From Prorocentrum cordatum (lineage: Eukaryota; Sar; Dinophyceae; Prorocentrales; Prorocentraceae), in the NCBI GenBank assembly GCA_963575745.1, contig CAUYUJ010010491.1:408494-472493 (forward strand): a stretch of DNA of 64,000 nucleotides, in the 5' to 3' direction. The stretch's first letter is position 1, and each line of letters starts with the position of its first letter. Positions 51,972 through 62,639 of this stretch are shown piece by piece. The translations under genes and the position numbers were made by a program. The notes beneath the pieces were generated by a model. It made no database searches. It was not told the DNA's origin and worked only from the letters and a program-made list of their open reading frames with translations.

Positions 51972-52873
51972 CGATGTTGGTGCATGTGTTGGTGTTCTTG
52001 TTGTTTCACCCCCTGCCTGAACCTCATCTCGCCAACTCCCCATCAGCATTATCCTCAAGACGAGCCCTCTCTTTTGACCCCAATCTTGGCCCCTGGGCTC
52101 CCAGCGTTGACTCAAAGTTCAGCCCCGAGTTCGCGCATCTTCAGGGGCGACCTCAAGTGGAGGGCGAGCGGGGGGGGGTTATTGTGGAGGGGCGCGCATG
52201 GAAATGTTGCCTAAGAGGGCATCACGAGATGGCATATCTCCTACCTGTTTGAAGAATTGCTGGTTTGCTTTATGTTAGGCGTGGCTACTTACAGGCAGGT
52301 CGCAGGCGGGGCGCGGGAGAGTCGTATGCGTTTGACGTCATTGGCCCCTCACGTGACAACGAGCCCGCAGCAGTCGCCGATGTTGTCAACATTGACACCT
52401 GTGGTAAGCAAAACGTGGCGGGTCTGGGACGGGTCGCAAGTAAGTCACACATATTTCAAGTTACAATGCTCAACAATTGTCCAAGCCGCATCCTTATCAA
52501 CATCGACGTGAACATACTCCAGGCACATGAGCAGACTGGGTGAGCAATCGCTCTATCAGAGGTGACGTGCGAGCCGCGAGCGCAAAGCCTTGGGGGAGAG
52601 CAGAGCCGCCCCTTCTGCGAGGATGGGGAGATCGAAAGGAAGATGAGGAGAGTCCGATGGGAGAAAGAGGAGGAGGAAGGTGGAGGATGCTGGGATGGAA
52701 CATCAACCTGCGAATTGAGAGCATACGTGTCAAGATACGCAACCAATGACACGAGAGATCAGGGAGGAACGGTCCAATGCGCAAGATGAGTATCGTCTCA
52801 ACCGCACTGGGTTCTCAAGTATTCTTGACTCTGGCTAAGGCTCGAATGTGGATCAAGCTGCCTCGGATTTGGA
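51972..52873. other. Non-coding spacer
   Basis: About 900 bases between two minus-strand genes. No motif, repeat or domain is recognised; purine-rich at 52620-52690. Confidence 0.4.
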
Positions 52874-54583
52874 TCAAGCGCAGCCTGAGCTCGAGCTGTT
52901 GGCCCCGCTGGCGGCGCCGCCAGAAGCCGCTGCGCCAAGCTGACGCGGCGTGGCCGAACTCGTCTCTGAAGGCGCGGGGCCGTCCTCTGCGGAGTTGTCG
53001 CTCTTGATGGGTAAGACTGGAGTAGGGATAACCGATTTGATCCGCCTGATATTCGAGAGCACGTAGATCATCCAAGATGCCTGTATCGGTAAGTTCAACG
53101 TATTGCCTGCCAACGCCTTGTGCGCGCAGTCGCCCAGTGTCTGCAGCTCGGGGTACAGCCTTGCCACTGGGAACTTCGATCCGATGTATGGCCAGACGTT
53201 GAAGCACTGCGCGAACAGGTGATCCATTCGGATCACAGTGCCATGCGTGAAGAGGCATGGGAACTCTTGACACCCTCCAGGGCCACGGCCAGGCCAATGT
53301 TCAATGTCTGAGATGATATAATCCTTCGTGTGCTTATCTTTCTCCCGCCAAGCTTTGCATCGATCAACGGTGCCCGGAGCGAACACCACCTGCACGCGAT
53401 CATCTGAATCCATAAGCTTCAACTCGTCCGTCGTGACGTGGAAACCACGTTTCAGAGCCATCTTTTGACACACCTTCATGCAATCCTCCACGTTGGAATT
53501 GAAGTAGATGCCACCCTTGAAGATCAGCTTGGATTTGGTCGTGGCGAATCGAGTCATGTAATCCACCTGGACATCCTCAGGCTTGGGGCCCATCCACTTC
53601 ATGGTCTGGTTGTTGATGCCCGCGTCCATCATGCGGGTCCTGCGAACTCCGAGCTCCCTGTCGGTGGGCCCATCATGAACCCAAACGATGGTCTGGATAT
53701 GACCCAAGGCGGGCTTGACTCTCTCCTCCACGGGGTACTGCGTGACGCACTCGCCAATCCAGAGGTCCTCCCTGCGTTGTTCAGCTAATGTCAACCGCTC
53801 CTGCAACCAAAGATGATGGATCACTTCAGAAGCATGGAGGTCTCTTAGATTGCTGCCGAGGGGGGTATACGCGATGCACGGCACGCCAGCGACCTCAATA
53901 GATATTGGTTTCGTCATCACGTCTGGGTCTGGGTCTGCGCCGTCTGAACTTCCGCTGGTCCTCCTCCTCCGCTTCTTCCTGCGTTCATTGGTGGAACGGA
54001 TGTTTGAAATGATGTCCGCCTCATTGGATTGATCGTGATGTACATAAGCAGGGCATTGCGTACCATGCACCTTGCAAGCTGATGTGTTCGTTGGACTGAA
54101 CAATAGATTGCGGTTCTGCTCGATGTAGTTTTTCACGTCCCTGAACTTCCTCTCTCTGGTTTGAACACTGTCGCCGTCATGAATAGTGGCCCCCAAACGA
54201 ACAATTTCTTGAGCCCATTCCGGCAAGCGGTCTATGATATCGAAAAAATGGCAACACGACTTGTTCTCCCGCACGGCTGCCTTGGTCAAGACGTCCGTCT
54301 GCAACGCCCCGTTGTCGCAAGACCTGTGCCACGTCACATCAGGGTCCGTGGGGTCGAACGGCCCGGTGCTCTCAGCGTAATAGTGTTTCAAGTAGAACAG
54401 CATTTGATCCATTGCTTCGCGGGGCGCGTCTATGCCAGAGAAATCAGTCGTGAATGATAAACCCTCAGACAAGTTCCAGAAAAGACGTGCCTTCATATCG
54501 TCATCCAGAGCTGGGAGAATGAAGAAAGGCCAATCGAGCACATCAGATGGCCCAGCAAGATGCGAATTGCTGGATTGAGACAT
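52874..54583 (-). CDS. Divergent cytosine-C5 DNA-methyltransferase-like protein, single exon
   Basis: The ATG at 54583 (MSQSSNSHLAGPSDVLDWPF) opens 569 codons without interruption. C5-methylase motifs appear in order: LSFTTDFSGIDAPREAM (42-58, AdoMet motif I), ISIEVAGVPCIAYTPLGSN (227-245, motif IV with candidate catalytic Cys 236), DLWIGECVTQYPV (273-285, motif VI Glu), RELGVRRTRM (309-318, motif VIII Arg) and KALAGNTLNLPIQASWM (489-505, motif X). CKVHGTQCPAY may bind a metal. The basic run KKRRRRTSGS (203-212) could be a nuclear localisation signal. The order and spacing fit a dinoflagellate family of methylase-like proteins. PCQ is replaced by PCI, so activity is unproven. Lack of introns suggests a retrocopy or retroelement origin, but no spliced-leader relict is visible upstream. 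Confidence 0.65.
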   Translation of the reverse strand: MSQSSNSHLAGPSDVLDWPFFILPALDDDMKARLFWNLSEGLSFTTDFSGIDAPREAMDQMLFYLKHYYAESTGPFDPTDPDVTWHRSCDNGALQTDVLTKAAVRENKSCCHFFDIIDRLPEWAQEIVRLGATIHDGDSVQTRERKFRDVKNYIEQNRNLLFSPTNTSACKVHGTQCPAYVHHDQSNEADIISNIRSTNERRKKRRRRTSGSSDGADPDPDVMTKPISIEVAGVPCIAYTPLGSNLRDLHASEVIHHLWLQERLTLAEQRREDLWIGECVTQYPVEERVKPALGHIQTIVWVHDGPTDRELGVRRTRMMDAGINNQTMKWMGPKPEDVQVDYMTRFATTKSKLIFKGGIYFNSNVEDCMKVCQKMALKRGFHVTTDELKLMDSDDRVQVVFAPGTVDRCKAWREKDKHTKDYIISDIEHWPGRGPGGCQEFPCLFTHGTVIRMDHLFAQCFNVWPYIGSKFPVARLYPELQTLGDCAHKALAGNTLNLPIQASWMIYVLSNIRRIKSVIPTPVLPIKSDNSAEDGPAPSETSSATPRQLGAAASGGAASGANSSSSGCA

Positions 54584-55070
54584 TACATACACACCGAGAG
54601 AAACAACACGAATGGTTATGAACGTATGGATGCTGGCAAACGCTTGGCTATAGTATTGAGAATGCCGCATGCCGCCCTCTGGGAACCAAAAACTGCAAGA
54701 AGGTACGACCGATGCTGTTGTTTTGTTTAGTGCGGATTTGGAATACTGGTGCATGCATGTTCGTGTGCGTGCTGTGCGATCCAAGGCGGGCCTCAGCCCT
54801 GGCCCTGGATAGTACGTGGTCTTCCCATGATACACATGAGCAGCTGGCGCACAGCACGGGAAAATCGCATGTGCATTGGGACGACAGTTGGCGATGAAGA
54901 CAAGAAACAAAGAGGCGGGCAATGGACGCAAGGGTGCCATCATCGATCGCGGCAACCGCACATTGATTTTCATGACATGCACTATACACGCGCGCACCCC
55001 CAGTAGCAGTTGCGAGTGTTCGCACGTGGCCGAGCGGACGTTGCGCGTGCGTGCCAGATCCTCGATCAAA
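54584..55070. other. Upstream region of the methyltransferase-like gene
   Basis: Open on the minus strand in the same frame as the gene up to 55267, but the composition and lack of motifs argue against coding. Confidence 0.35.
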
Positions 55071-56300
55071 TGGGCAGCCCCTCGATGCGCAATGCCCCCC
55101 CCCCCCCCGCCCCACCCCGCCCCGCACCACGCGCGCGCACGCGCCGCGCCGCTCCACCCCGCCCCATCCCCATCCACCCACCCACCAACCAACCAACCAA
55201 CCCACCCCCCTGCACCTGGGCTTAGCCGCGCGAGCAGAAGCATGGACCGCACGCGCTCGCACGCCAATGCGGTTGGACGAGACTTGCCAGTCGGGCGGCG
55301 GAGCGACAGCCATCACCTGCCCCCCCGCCACCCCCGCCCCCACCCCCACCCCCACCCCCCACCCCCACCCCCGCGCAGGTCTGGCTCCTCAACGAACGCA
55401 AGCGCACGAGCCGCGCCCCCCCCCCCCCCCCTTCCTCAGCCACCACCACCACGCGCAACCTGCGGGGCACAGCGGTGGGGGCACCGCCGACCGCTGCCAT
55501 GGCGCGCTCCGACCGCGGCCTGCGGAGGCGAAGGCCCGCTCGGCGCGGCATGGCGCCAGCGCTGGCGTTGGTCATCCTACTCGCTCGTTGGTTGCGCCGC
55601 GTTGCCCAGGTAGCGGCAGCGGTGGGGTTGCGCGGCGGGAGGTTGGCGCGTGCGCGTGCGCGCGGGGCGCTGGCGGATGGGTGAGGGGTTGCGGGGTGGG
55701 GGGTGGGGTGAGCCCTTCGCCTGTCTCTTCTCGTCCGCTCTATGCTTCCACAGCCGCAGCGCCTGCCTGACGGCGCGCCGCCCCCGCCCCGCTTCGCCCG
55801 CCTTGCAGCGCCGCAAGCAGCGCGCCTGTCGCGCAGTCCCAGGCCACCCTTACCAGCCCAAGCTGCACCCAACTCGCCCACTCGCGCTCGCGGCGCCATG
55901 CCCACCCGCGCGCGCGCGCGCTCGCGCGCCCGCCGCCCACCCGCACTCGCACCGTCGCCCCCCCCCCCCATTCCCCCCACCCCCCTTCCCACTCCCCCCC
56001 GCCCAAGCCTTCCCGATCTATCACCTTCGCCGCCGCCGCGCAGCCAACTCGTCGCGCCCATCTACCGCCGCCACTCGTCCGCCCGCCACGCGCGCGCGCC
56101 ATCTGCCACCCATCCAGCATCCACCCCGCCCGCCCACCAACCAACCAGGCTACCCGCTGCCTCGACCACATGCACCCCGCGCTTATACCATTCTCACTCA
56201 CCAACGCCGCCACCGCGTCGCGCGACTGCCGCCGCCACCGCCGCCACGGTCGCACGCGCGCTCGACACCCCGACGCGCTGATTCATGCGTCGACGCCCGA
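55071..56300. repeat. C-rich low-complexity tract
   Basis: Runs of CCCCCCCCCC (about 55097, 55419), CACCCCCACCC (55320-55375), CCAACCAACC (55180-55205) and CGCGCG blocks. Several 200-plus-codon ORFs on both strands are artefacts of stop-poor sequence. Confidence 0.8.
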
Positions 56301-58329
56301 CGCTAGCGGGCCAACGGCGATCGCCAACCGACAACAGCCGTCGCTGCTGGCCGCTGGCTGGCTGCTGCCTGCTGCTGGCAGCTGGCCTGGCGCGCGAGTT
56401 GCCAGGTCCGCGGTGGCTGCCGCATCGGCGCCAGGGCCTTGCTCCAGCAACGGCCAACGCGCGCCAGAACCCTTGGCCTCCATCGGCCAGTAGTTCGCAG
56501 TAGACGGCGGATGGCATGATGGCTGAGCACAAGCGCAGGTAGGTAGCGGCGCAGTAGCGCGTGCGCTACGCAGCGCACGCGCGCAGGCGGCGGCGGTGCG
56601 GCTGCTGGCGTTCTCTTACATGCACTTAAGCACTTAGGCGGCAGGCCAGCTCTGCTGATCCTCCGGCAGCCCTTTAGGCCCAAGTTGCGCGGTAGGCCGT
56701 TTTTCTTTGAAAATCTATGGAAATCCAAGAAATCAATAAATTTCCGCTGATCGCAGCGTTTTGCTGCTATTTCGCGCGCGCCCGCCAAAAAACCATGAAA
56801 AGTTTGCTAAAATAGCCAAAACCGGTCGCGATATAGCGAAACTGCAAAAACTTTTTGCTTAGAATTGGCTCAGAACGCTCAAAATACGTTTGGGGAGACG
56901 GCGCGCGAAGGGCCCAAATCGGTGGAAATCGGTGGACTTAGGTGAACACAGGTGGAAACAGGCGGGCTGGTTTTTCACGCCAGATGTCACGCAAATTCAG
57001 CATTTGGCGCTTCAAAACCGACGATGGTGGGCCGGGAAGCTCCAGCGCCAAACCATCCGAAACGATTCGAAACGGCTCCGCGACGCTCGGGTCCGACCCC
57101 AAAATTGACGTTGGATCTTCGGGCGGGAATCGAGCACCGAGGCCGCCCTGAGCGGCCCAATTCAATTTTCAATTGATAAAATTGATTTCCTGTACAATTT
57201 GCACAGCTTTCATCAAAAACCATGGATTCAAGCATAAAACCATAAGAAAAACACGTTTGCATGAATTCGCTTCGCGCGATGCAGCGCGCCGGAGCGCGGG
57301 CGACCGCTGCGTTCAAAACGCTCGCTCGCGCGAGTCGCCAGCTGCGCTGTCTGGGGCCAACTGGGCCAGCAGCCCAGGTCCTCCGACGCAGCGCAACGCG
57401 CCCCGCTCGACGGGCCACTGAGCCTGGAGTCGCGGCCAGCGAGGGCGCCGCGCGCCCTCGTCCGCTGCGCGAACCGCTTCTCGCGACTTCAGAAAAACAG
57501 CGCGGCTGGCCTGAAATGAACCTTAAGGACATGCCTCATTACATCATTGGCGGCGGCTGCGATAGAGAGAAGCGCAGCGGCAATGGAAGCTGCGGATGCG
57601 ATGCGGCATCGCGCGCGAAGGAAAGAGCACGCATGATGCAATCAACAAGAGCAACAGAGCGATGTCCTGACAGCCTGTCGTAGTTCGTCTCCTTGCATAT
57701 CTCCACGTGGGTGAGCTGGCCGCCTGGGGCAGTTGTGGCCACCTCGCCATGGATGGGGCAAATGCGAGAGCTGCCCGCGCGCGTTAGAACCGAACGCGCG
57801 CGCGCGCGAGCTAGACCCGAACATGCGTGATGGGCTGCGTGCGCGCAACACACGCGCATGCGTGCTGCGCGCTGCGCGCTAATCATTCACGTCGTGCACA
57901 GGCTTGGTTGCAAGGTAAAGGGGAGGCGCCGCACTGATTGTGGCGACGATGCGTTGCGACGCACCTAGGATGTTGCAAGCGCACCCACCGTAATTTGGTA
58001 TTTGGAGTGTGCTTAATACGTGGTGGGTGTTGCATAACCAACGTCGGCGGTGGTCACTGGATGTATCCCGCGCTCGTGGTGGCAGACGCTATGCACATAT
58101 TGATTGATCAAACGCACGTGGCTATGTAGAAATGGCTAATGCCGACCAACTACATACATGATGGCTAACCCGTGTGCAATACGCGTCGGATGGCGCGCGA
58201 CGTGCGTTGGTGTCCTAGGGGTCGTGATCGACGAATGCTGTTATTGTTGTATGCGTATGCAGTATCTCATGAGTGTGTGGTGGGTCGACGGTTCAGTAAG
58301 CCTAGGTCATTGAGCCACGGGTGCACGCA
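56301..58329. other. Two-kilobase stretch with no supported gene
   Basis: Mixed composition; 56690-57250 is more AT-rich than its surroundings, with short homopurine and A-runs. No motif, RNA gene or repeat stands out. Confidence 0.4.
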
Positions 58330-58610
58330 GTATGGCACCCCAAAGGCTCCAGACGCCCCAAAGACCCGAGAAGCCCCAAAGGCCTCAGATGCCCCCAAGG
58401 CCCCAGACGGCCCAAATATCCCAGACGGCCCAAAGGCTCCAGACGCCCCAAAACGCCCCAGATGCCCCAAAGGCCCCAGACGCCCCCAAAGGCCCCAGAC
58501 GCCCCAAAGGCCCCAGACGCCCCAAATGCCCCAGACGCCTAACGGCCCTAGCCTAGACGCCCCAGCGGCCCAAGACGCCCCCATGGCCCCAGACGCCCCA
58601 GACGTTTCAG
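58330..58610. repeat. CCCCAGACGCCCCAAAGG tandem repeat (18 bp)
   Basis: More than ten imperfect units; the unit mixes two 9-base halves (CCCCAGACG and CCCCAAAGG). Confidence 0.9.
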
Positions 58611-59265
58611 TGTCTCAGAGACACTGCGCGGCAAGCAAACAAACTGGCATCGGGCGGCGGCCAATGCCGCTGCCGCGGGGCGGTCTCTCCAGGTCCGCTC
58701 GGCGCGAGGTCCAACCCAGGCTGCCAAACGCAACCGCTGGAGTCCAGGCGCTCGCGGTCGCCGCCGGCTGATAGCCAGCCCCGCCGCGATCGCGGGAGGG
58801 CGGGGGGGAGTAGGAGAGGGGTGGCGACATGAGCAGGAGGGGGAGGGTAGAGCAGAAGGATAATGAAGAAGGGGATAGGGGGTTCTCAAGGAGGACGAGG
58901 GGGTTCAATGCGAAGAAGACGAGTGAGAGGAGGAAGAACGAGGACAGCATGAGAGGATGCCGAGGATTGCAGGGGAGGGCAACCACTGGAGCGACAATGG
59001 AAACGACGCGCCCGCAGAGAGGCAGGTCCGCACGCTTGCGCACGCTTGCGTAGGAGCGCCCTGGAATCCCTGGCGCCCAAGGGGCCCCTGGAGCCCCGAC
59101 CCCTGGAGCCCCGAGCCCTGGAGCCCCGACCCTTGGAGCCCCTGGCGTTCAAACGGAGGAAAAGGACAGGGACGGAGGACGAGGACAAATATGCCCATCT
59201 GAATGGATGAAGATGTTGATGATGCTGTCTCGGTTGCCTGCGAGCTGCCCTGTGCTGGGCGGTTC
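58611..59265. other. Spacer with a 16 bp repeat
   Basis: 59060-59145 contains about five units of CCCTGGAGCCCCGACC. 58795-58960 is purine-rich. There is no gene. Confidence 0.5.
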
Positions 59266-60381
59266 TTATCCCCCGCGAGGTGCGAGAATCCACTTACCGC
59301 CACCTTTTCTCTTCCATTTAAATCCATCTGGAGAAGGCAAGTTGGGATGAATGTACCCTGCTCGCAAAGCTTGCGTGAGGAAAGGCGGAGTCGCGTATTC
59401 ACTATGGGTCGACATGCTGTTGCGCCTCCTCTGAGCAGGGGTTGTGATAGGTATCACGTTATCCTTGGCGAGCTGAACCATGCGCTCGTGAATCATGGGA
59501 GCAATGCCGCAGCCAGGCACAAGCCCGCCCAAGATGTCATCCGCAGCAGGAGGAGCAGCTTCGATATCACTGGGTTTGGCTGGGGCGGTTGGTACCTCAT
59601 CTTGCATAGATGCCAGCATGCCATATTCTAGCAGATCAACGTTCGGTAAGGTCCCAGCGCTCCAGCTAGGGATCACAACATCTTCCCAGACTGAAATATG
59701 AGCACCACGTGTAGCCGCAGTACTTGATAACATCGCCCAGTACTTCAGCATATGCACAGCTACATCATCATCGCCAGCCTTTTTGACGCTTATTTCTGTT
59801 GTGCATTTCCTGCCGCTCTCTTTCAAATGATCGGGATTCCTGCATGTGTATTGCCACGCGATCAGAACACCATCCCGGCGTCTCGGACTTAAAAACCCAG
59901 GGCCCCAAGGCATTGAGGACAGCATGTCTTTTGCCTTGAGGTACGTGGGTGGGGCTGTCGCAGCCACTGGTGGATCGGAGCCAGCAGCGCCGCTGTCGCT
60001 GTCGTCGCTGCTGCTACTCGAACTCGAAGTCGAAGTACTGCTACTTGAAGAACTTGACGAGCTGGACTGATGCTGCGCTCCAGCATCCGAGGGTCCAGGA
60101 TCTGACTCATCTGACCCTGGCAAGCTCTTGTCTTCCAGAGGCTCAGGAGGCTCTTCCGCTGCGTCGCTGCTGGTAGTGTTGAGCTTCAGTGGGTCTCTGA
60201 GCCGCCTGCGTTTTCGCCTCTTGGCAGGTTGTGGAAGATCAACAATACCCCACTCATCAGCTGCCTCCTCCATCGTAATAGCAGGTCGTTTCCGTGGTGC
60301 TGGCTTCCAGTTGGGATCGAGTAGTTGCTTGTACTGGTTGCTGCCCATCGGGCGCGGCGGTTCCGCCGCGCCCCTCCTCAA
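59266..60381 (-). CDS. Hypothetical Ser-rich protein, C-terminal part of the interrupted gene
   Basis: About 371 open codons. NQYKQLLDPNWKPAPRKRPA, a bipartite-type basic patch (PAKRRKRRRLRDP), an acidic segment and a long Ser run (about 25 Ser/Thr/Asp residues near 60060-59990) precede a globular-looking half (MLKYWAMLSSTAATRGAHIS; FLTQALRAGYIHPNLPSPDG). The frame lacks an ATG at its left end and overlaps the 60883-60257 frame, from which it probably continues by a frameshift in the GGGGCGCGGCGG stretch near 60370. No family is recognised; nuclear localisation is plausible. Confidence 0.45.
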   Translation of the reverse strand: MRRGAAEPPRPMGSNQYKQLLDPNWKPAPRKRPAITMEEAADEWGIVDLPQPAKRRKRRRLRDPLKLNTTSSDAAEEPPEPLEDKSLPGSDESDPGPSDAGAQHQSSSSSSSSSSTSTSSSSSSSDDSDSGAAGSDPPVAATAPPTYLKAKDMLSSMPWGPGFLSPRRRDGVLIAWQYTCRNPDHLKESGRKCTTEISVKKAGDDDVAVHMLKYWAMLSSTAATRGAHISVWEDVVIPSWSAGTLPNVDLLEYGMLASMQDEVPTAPAKPSDIEAAPPAADDILGGLVPGCGIAPMIHERMVQLAKDNVIPITTPAQRRRNSMSTHSEYATPPFLTQALRAGYIHPNLPSPDGFKWKRKGGGKWILAPRGG

Positions 60382-60880
60382 GCACCTGCGGCCGCAGCTC
60401 CTGAGCCCGCGCTAAAGCGTGCGCTGCGTGGTCCAAGAGGCGGCGGTGCTCCTGGTTCGCCGCACTCCTCCCGGTGGTGCGCCGTCTCTCCACGCGGTCA
60501 GACAGCTCCTTGTACCTGCGCCCCGCCGCCTCTGGATCAGCTCCTTGGCCGCCCCTGCCGCTCGCATCTTGCCTCGACGACGAAGCCGCAGCCGTCTTCG
60601 AGCCCTCGTCCTCCGACCTCACTTCCTCCTTCACCTCAGTTGGCAGCATCCTCGCAACGAGCTTGATGCGTGGCTCGTTCTTGCGGGCCTCTGCCTCTGC
60701 ATCCCTCTTCCTCCTCCTGAGCTCTCGTGGCGAGGGACGTGGGCACTCGGGCGACGATTCCTCTTCTTCAACATCACCGTGGAGCGCCGCCAGGACCCTG
60801 GCCCGACCCAAGGCCCCTCCGAGGGCCGGAGGGCCGTGCGACGGCTCGGCAGGCTCCTCCAGGGCGGCTTGCTTCTTCCC
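60382..60880 (-). CDS. Hypothetical basic/acidic middle part of the interrupted gene
   Basis: The frame begins at the very edge of the composite repeat element: its ATG (60881-60883) is the last three bases of that element, so it is probably not the original start. GKKQAALEEPAEPSHGPPAL, RELRRRKRDAEAEARKNEPR and LLDHAAHALARAQELRPQVL suggest charged helices. There is no domain. Confidence 0.4.
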
Positions 60881-62620
60881 CATATCCTAAGATGGGGTTC
60901 TTGTTATTACTTGGACGCCTCCTACTCCTCCTTCTCCTCCCTCCTCTACTCATACACAGACTCACTCATACCCAGACTTACTCATACACAGTATTAGTCA
61001 TACTCAGACTTACTCATACCCAGACGTACACATACACAGACTTTCTCATACACAGACCTACTCATACCCAGACTTACTCATACACAGACTTACTCATACA
61101 CAGACTTACTCGTACTCAGGCATACTCATACTCAGACCTACTCATACTCAAACTGACTCAACACACATCAGATTTGGCGGATGTTTCTCGCGGGGCGCTG
61201 GTTTCAGCACCCCTAAGGGGAGCCGCCAGGGGTGGTTGCACGGGCTCGTTCGCGGCCATTTTGTGGGGATGTCTCAGGCGGTTTGCTGTTTCTGGGCCCA
61301 ACATCCTTCGCTTGGAGAGCAGATTGTGAGGATGTCTCAGGCGGGGCGCTGGTTTCAGCACCCCTAAGGGGAGCCGCCAGGGGTGGTTGCACGGGCTCGT
61401 TCGCGGCCATTTTGTGGGGATGTCTCAGGCGGTTTGCTTTGCTTTTTCTGGGCCCAACATCCTTCGCTTTCGGAGCAGATTTGGAGGATGTCTCGAGCGA
61501 GGCGCTCATTTTCACCCCCCAGGTGGGCCAGATTTTGAGGATGTCTCGATCGGTTTGCTTGTTTTGGTGGCCAGGCTCGTGGCCCTAAGGGGAGCCGCCA
61601 GGGGTGGTTGCACGGGCTCGTTCGCGGCCATTGTGTGGGGATGTCTCAGGCGGTTTGCTTGTTTCTGGGCCCAACATCCTTCGCTTTCGGAGCAGATTTG
61701 GAGGATGTCTCGAGCGAGGCGCTCATTTTCACCCCCCAGGTGGGCCAGATTTTGAAGATGTCTCGATCGGTTTGCTTGTTTTGGTGGCCAGGCTCGCGGG
61801 CGCAGATTCTTCTCAGGATGCCACAGGAGGCTCCAACAAGCTCCAGGAGGCCCCAGGAGACCACATGAGGTCCCAGGAGGCATCAGGAGGCCACAGAAAC
61901 ACTCAAGAGGCCACAGGATGTCCCAAGAGGCCCAGGAGGCCCCAGGAAGCTCCAGAAGGCCTCAGGAAACCACAGGGGCAACAACAGAAAGCGCCAGGAG
62001 GCCTCGGAAGGCAACAGGAGGCCCCGAGAGGCCCCAGGAGCAGGAGGCCTCAGAAGGCAACAGGAGTGGCTCCAATCCCATGTGTTTTACGTATGCTCCT
62101 ATCGATTGGGCCTCACCTGCAGCACGATGCTTTGATGTTCTACGTATGTTTCTATAGATGGTCATTTTTCCTGTGTACACAATCCTAACTGTTTTATTCA
62201 TGTTCCTATATATTGGGCCTCTCCTGGGGCACGAGTCCTTAGTGTTTTACCCGTGTTCCTATAGATTGCCCTTCCCTGTGGCTCTAATCCGCAATGTTTT
62301 ATGCACGTCTGTTGCTATAGATTGCGCCTCTCCTGGGGCACGAAACCTTCCTAGGAGGTCCCAGGAGGTCCCAAGAGGCCGCTGGAGACCCCAGGAAGCC
62401 CCAGTAGGTTTCAGGAGGCCCCAGGAGGCCCCAGGCTCATGCACAGAGACGCGCTCGTACTACTGAGGCTCATTCACACTCCAATTCATTCGAAGTTAGA
62501 TTGATGTCCACACCGTCACAACTGAAGCCCGCTAATATTCGAAAGCTCTTGCGCCTAGACATTCACGGCGGACAGGTCCATGCGAGTAGATGCACATATG
62601 GGGAGCTCCACGCAGTGAAT
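60881..62620. mobile_element. Composite tandem-array element, copy 2 (1.74 kb)
   Basis: Same ends and internal order as 16884-18889 in the same orientation, but shorter: fewer 151 bp units and partial duplications (61580-61800 repeats part of 61500-61580). The unique end segments are nearly identical between the copies (e.g. 62490-62620 against 18760-18889). It splits a Cys-rich gene. No clear target duplication is seen at this copy. Confidence 0.75.
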
Positions 62621-62639
62621 CATTTTTATTGTTCTTCTT

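Noticed and set aside
55051-56306. Several overlapping ORFs above 200 codons on both strands
   Set aside because: C-rich low-complexity DNA; proteins are runs of Pro, His, Arg and Ala with no domain.
58070-58140. GTGGCTATG / AATGGCTAATG as further leader relicts
   Set aside because: Matches are too short to separate from chance and no gene follows.
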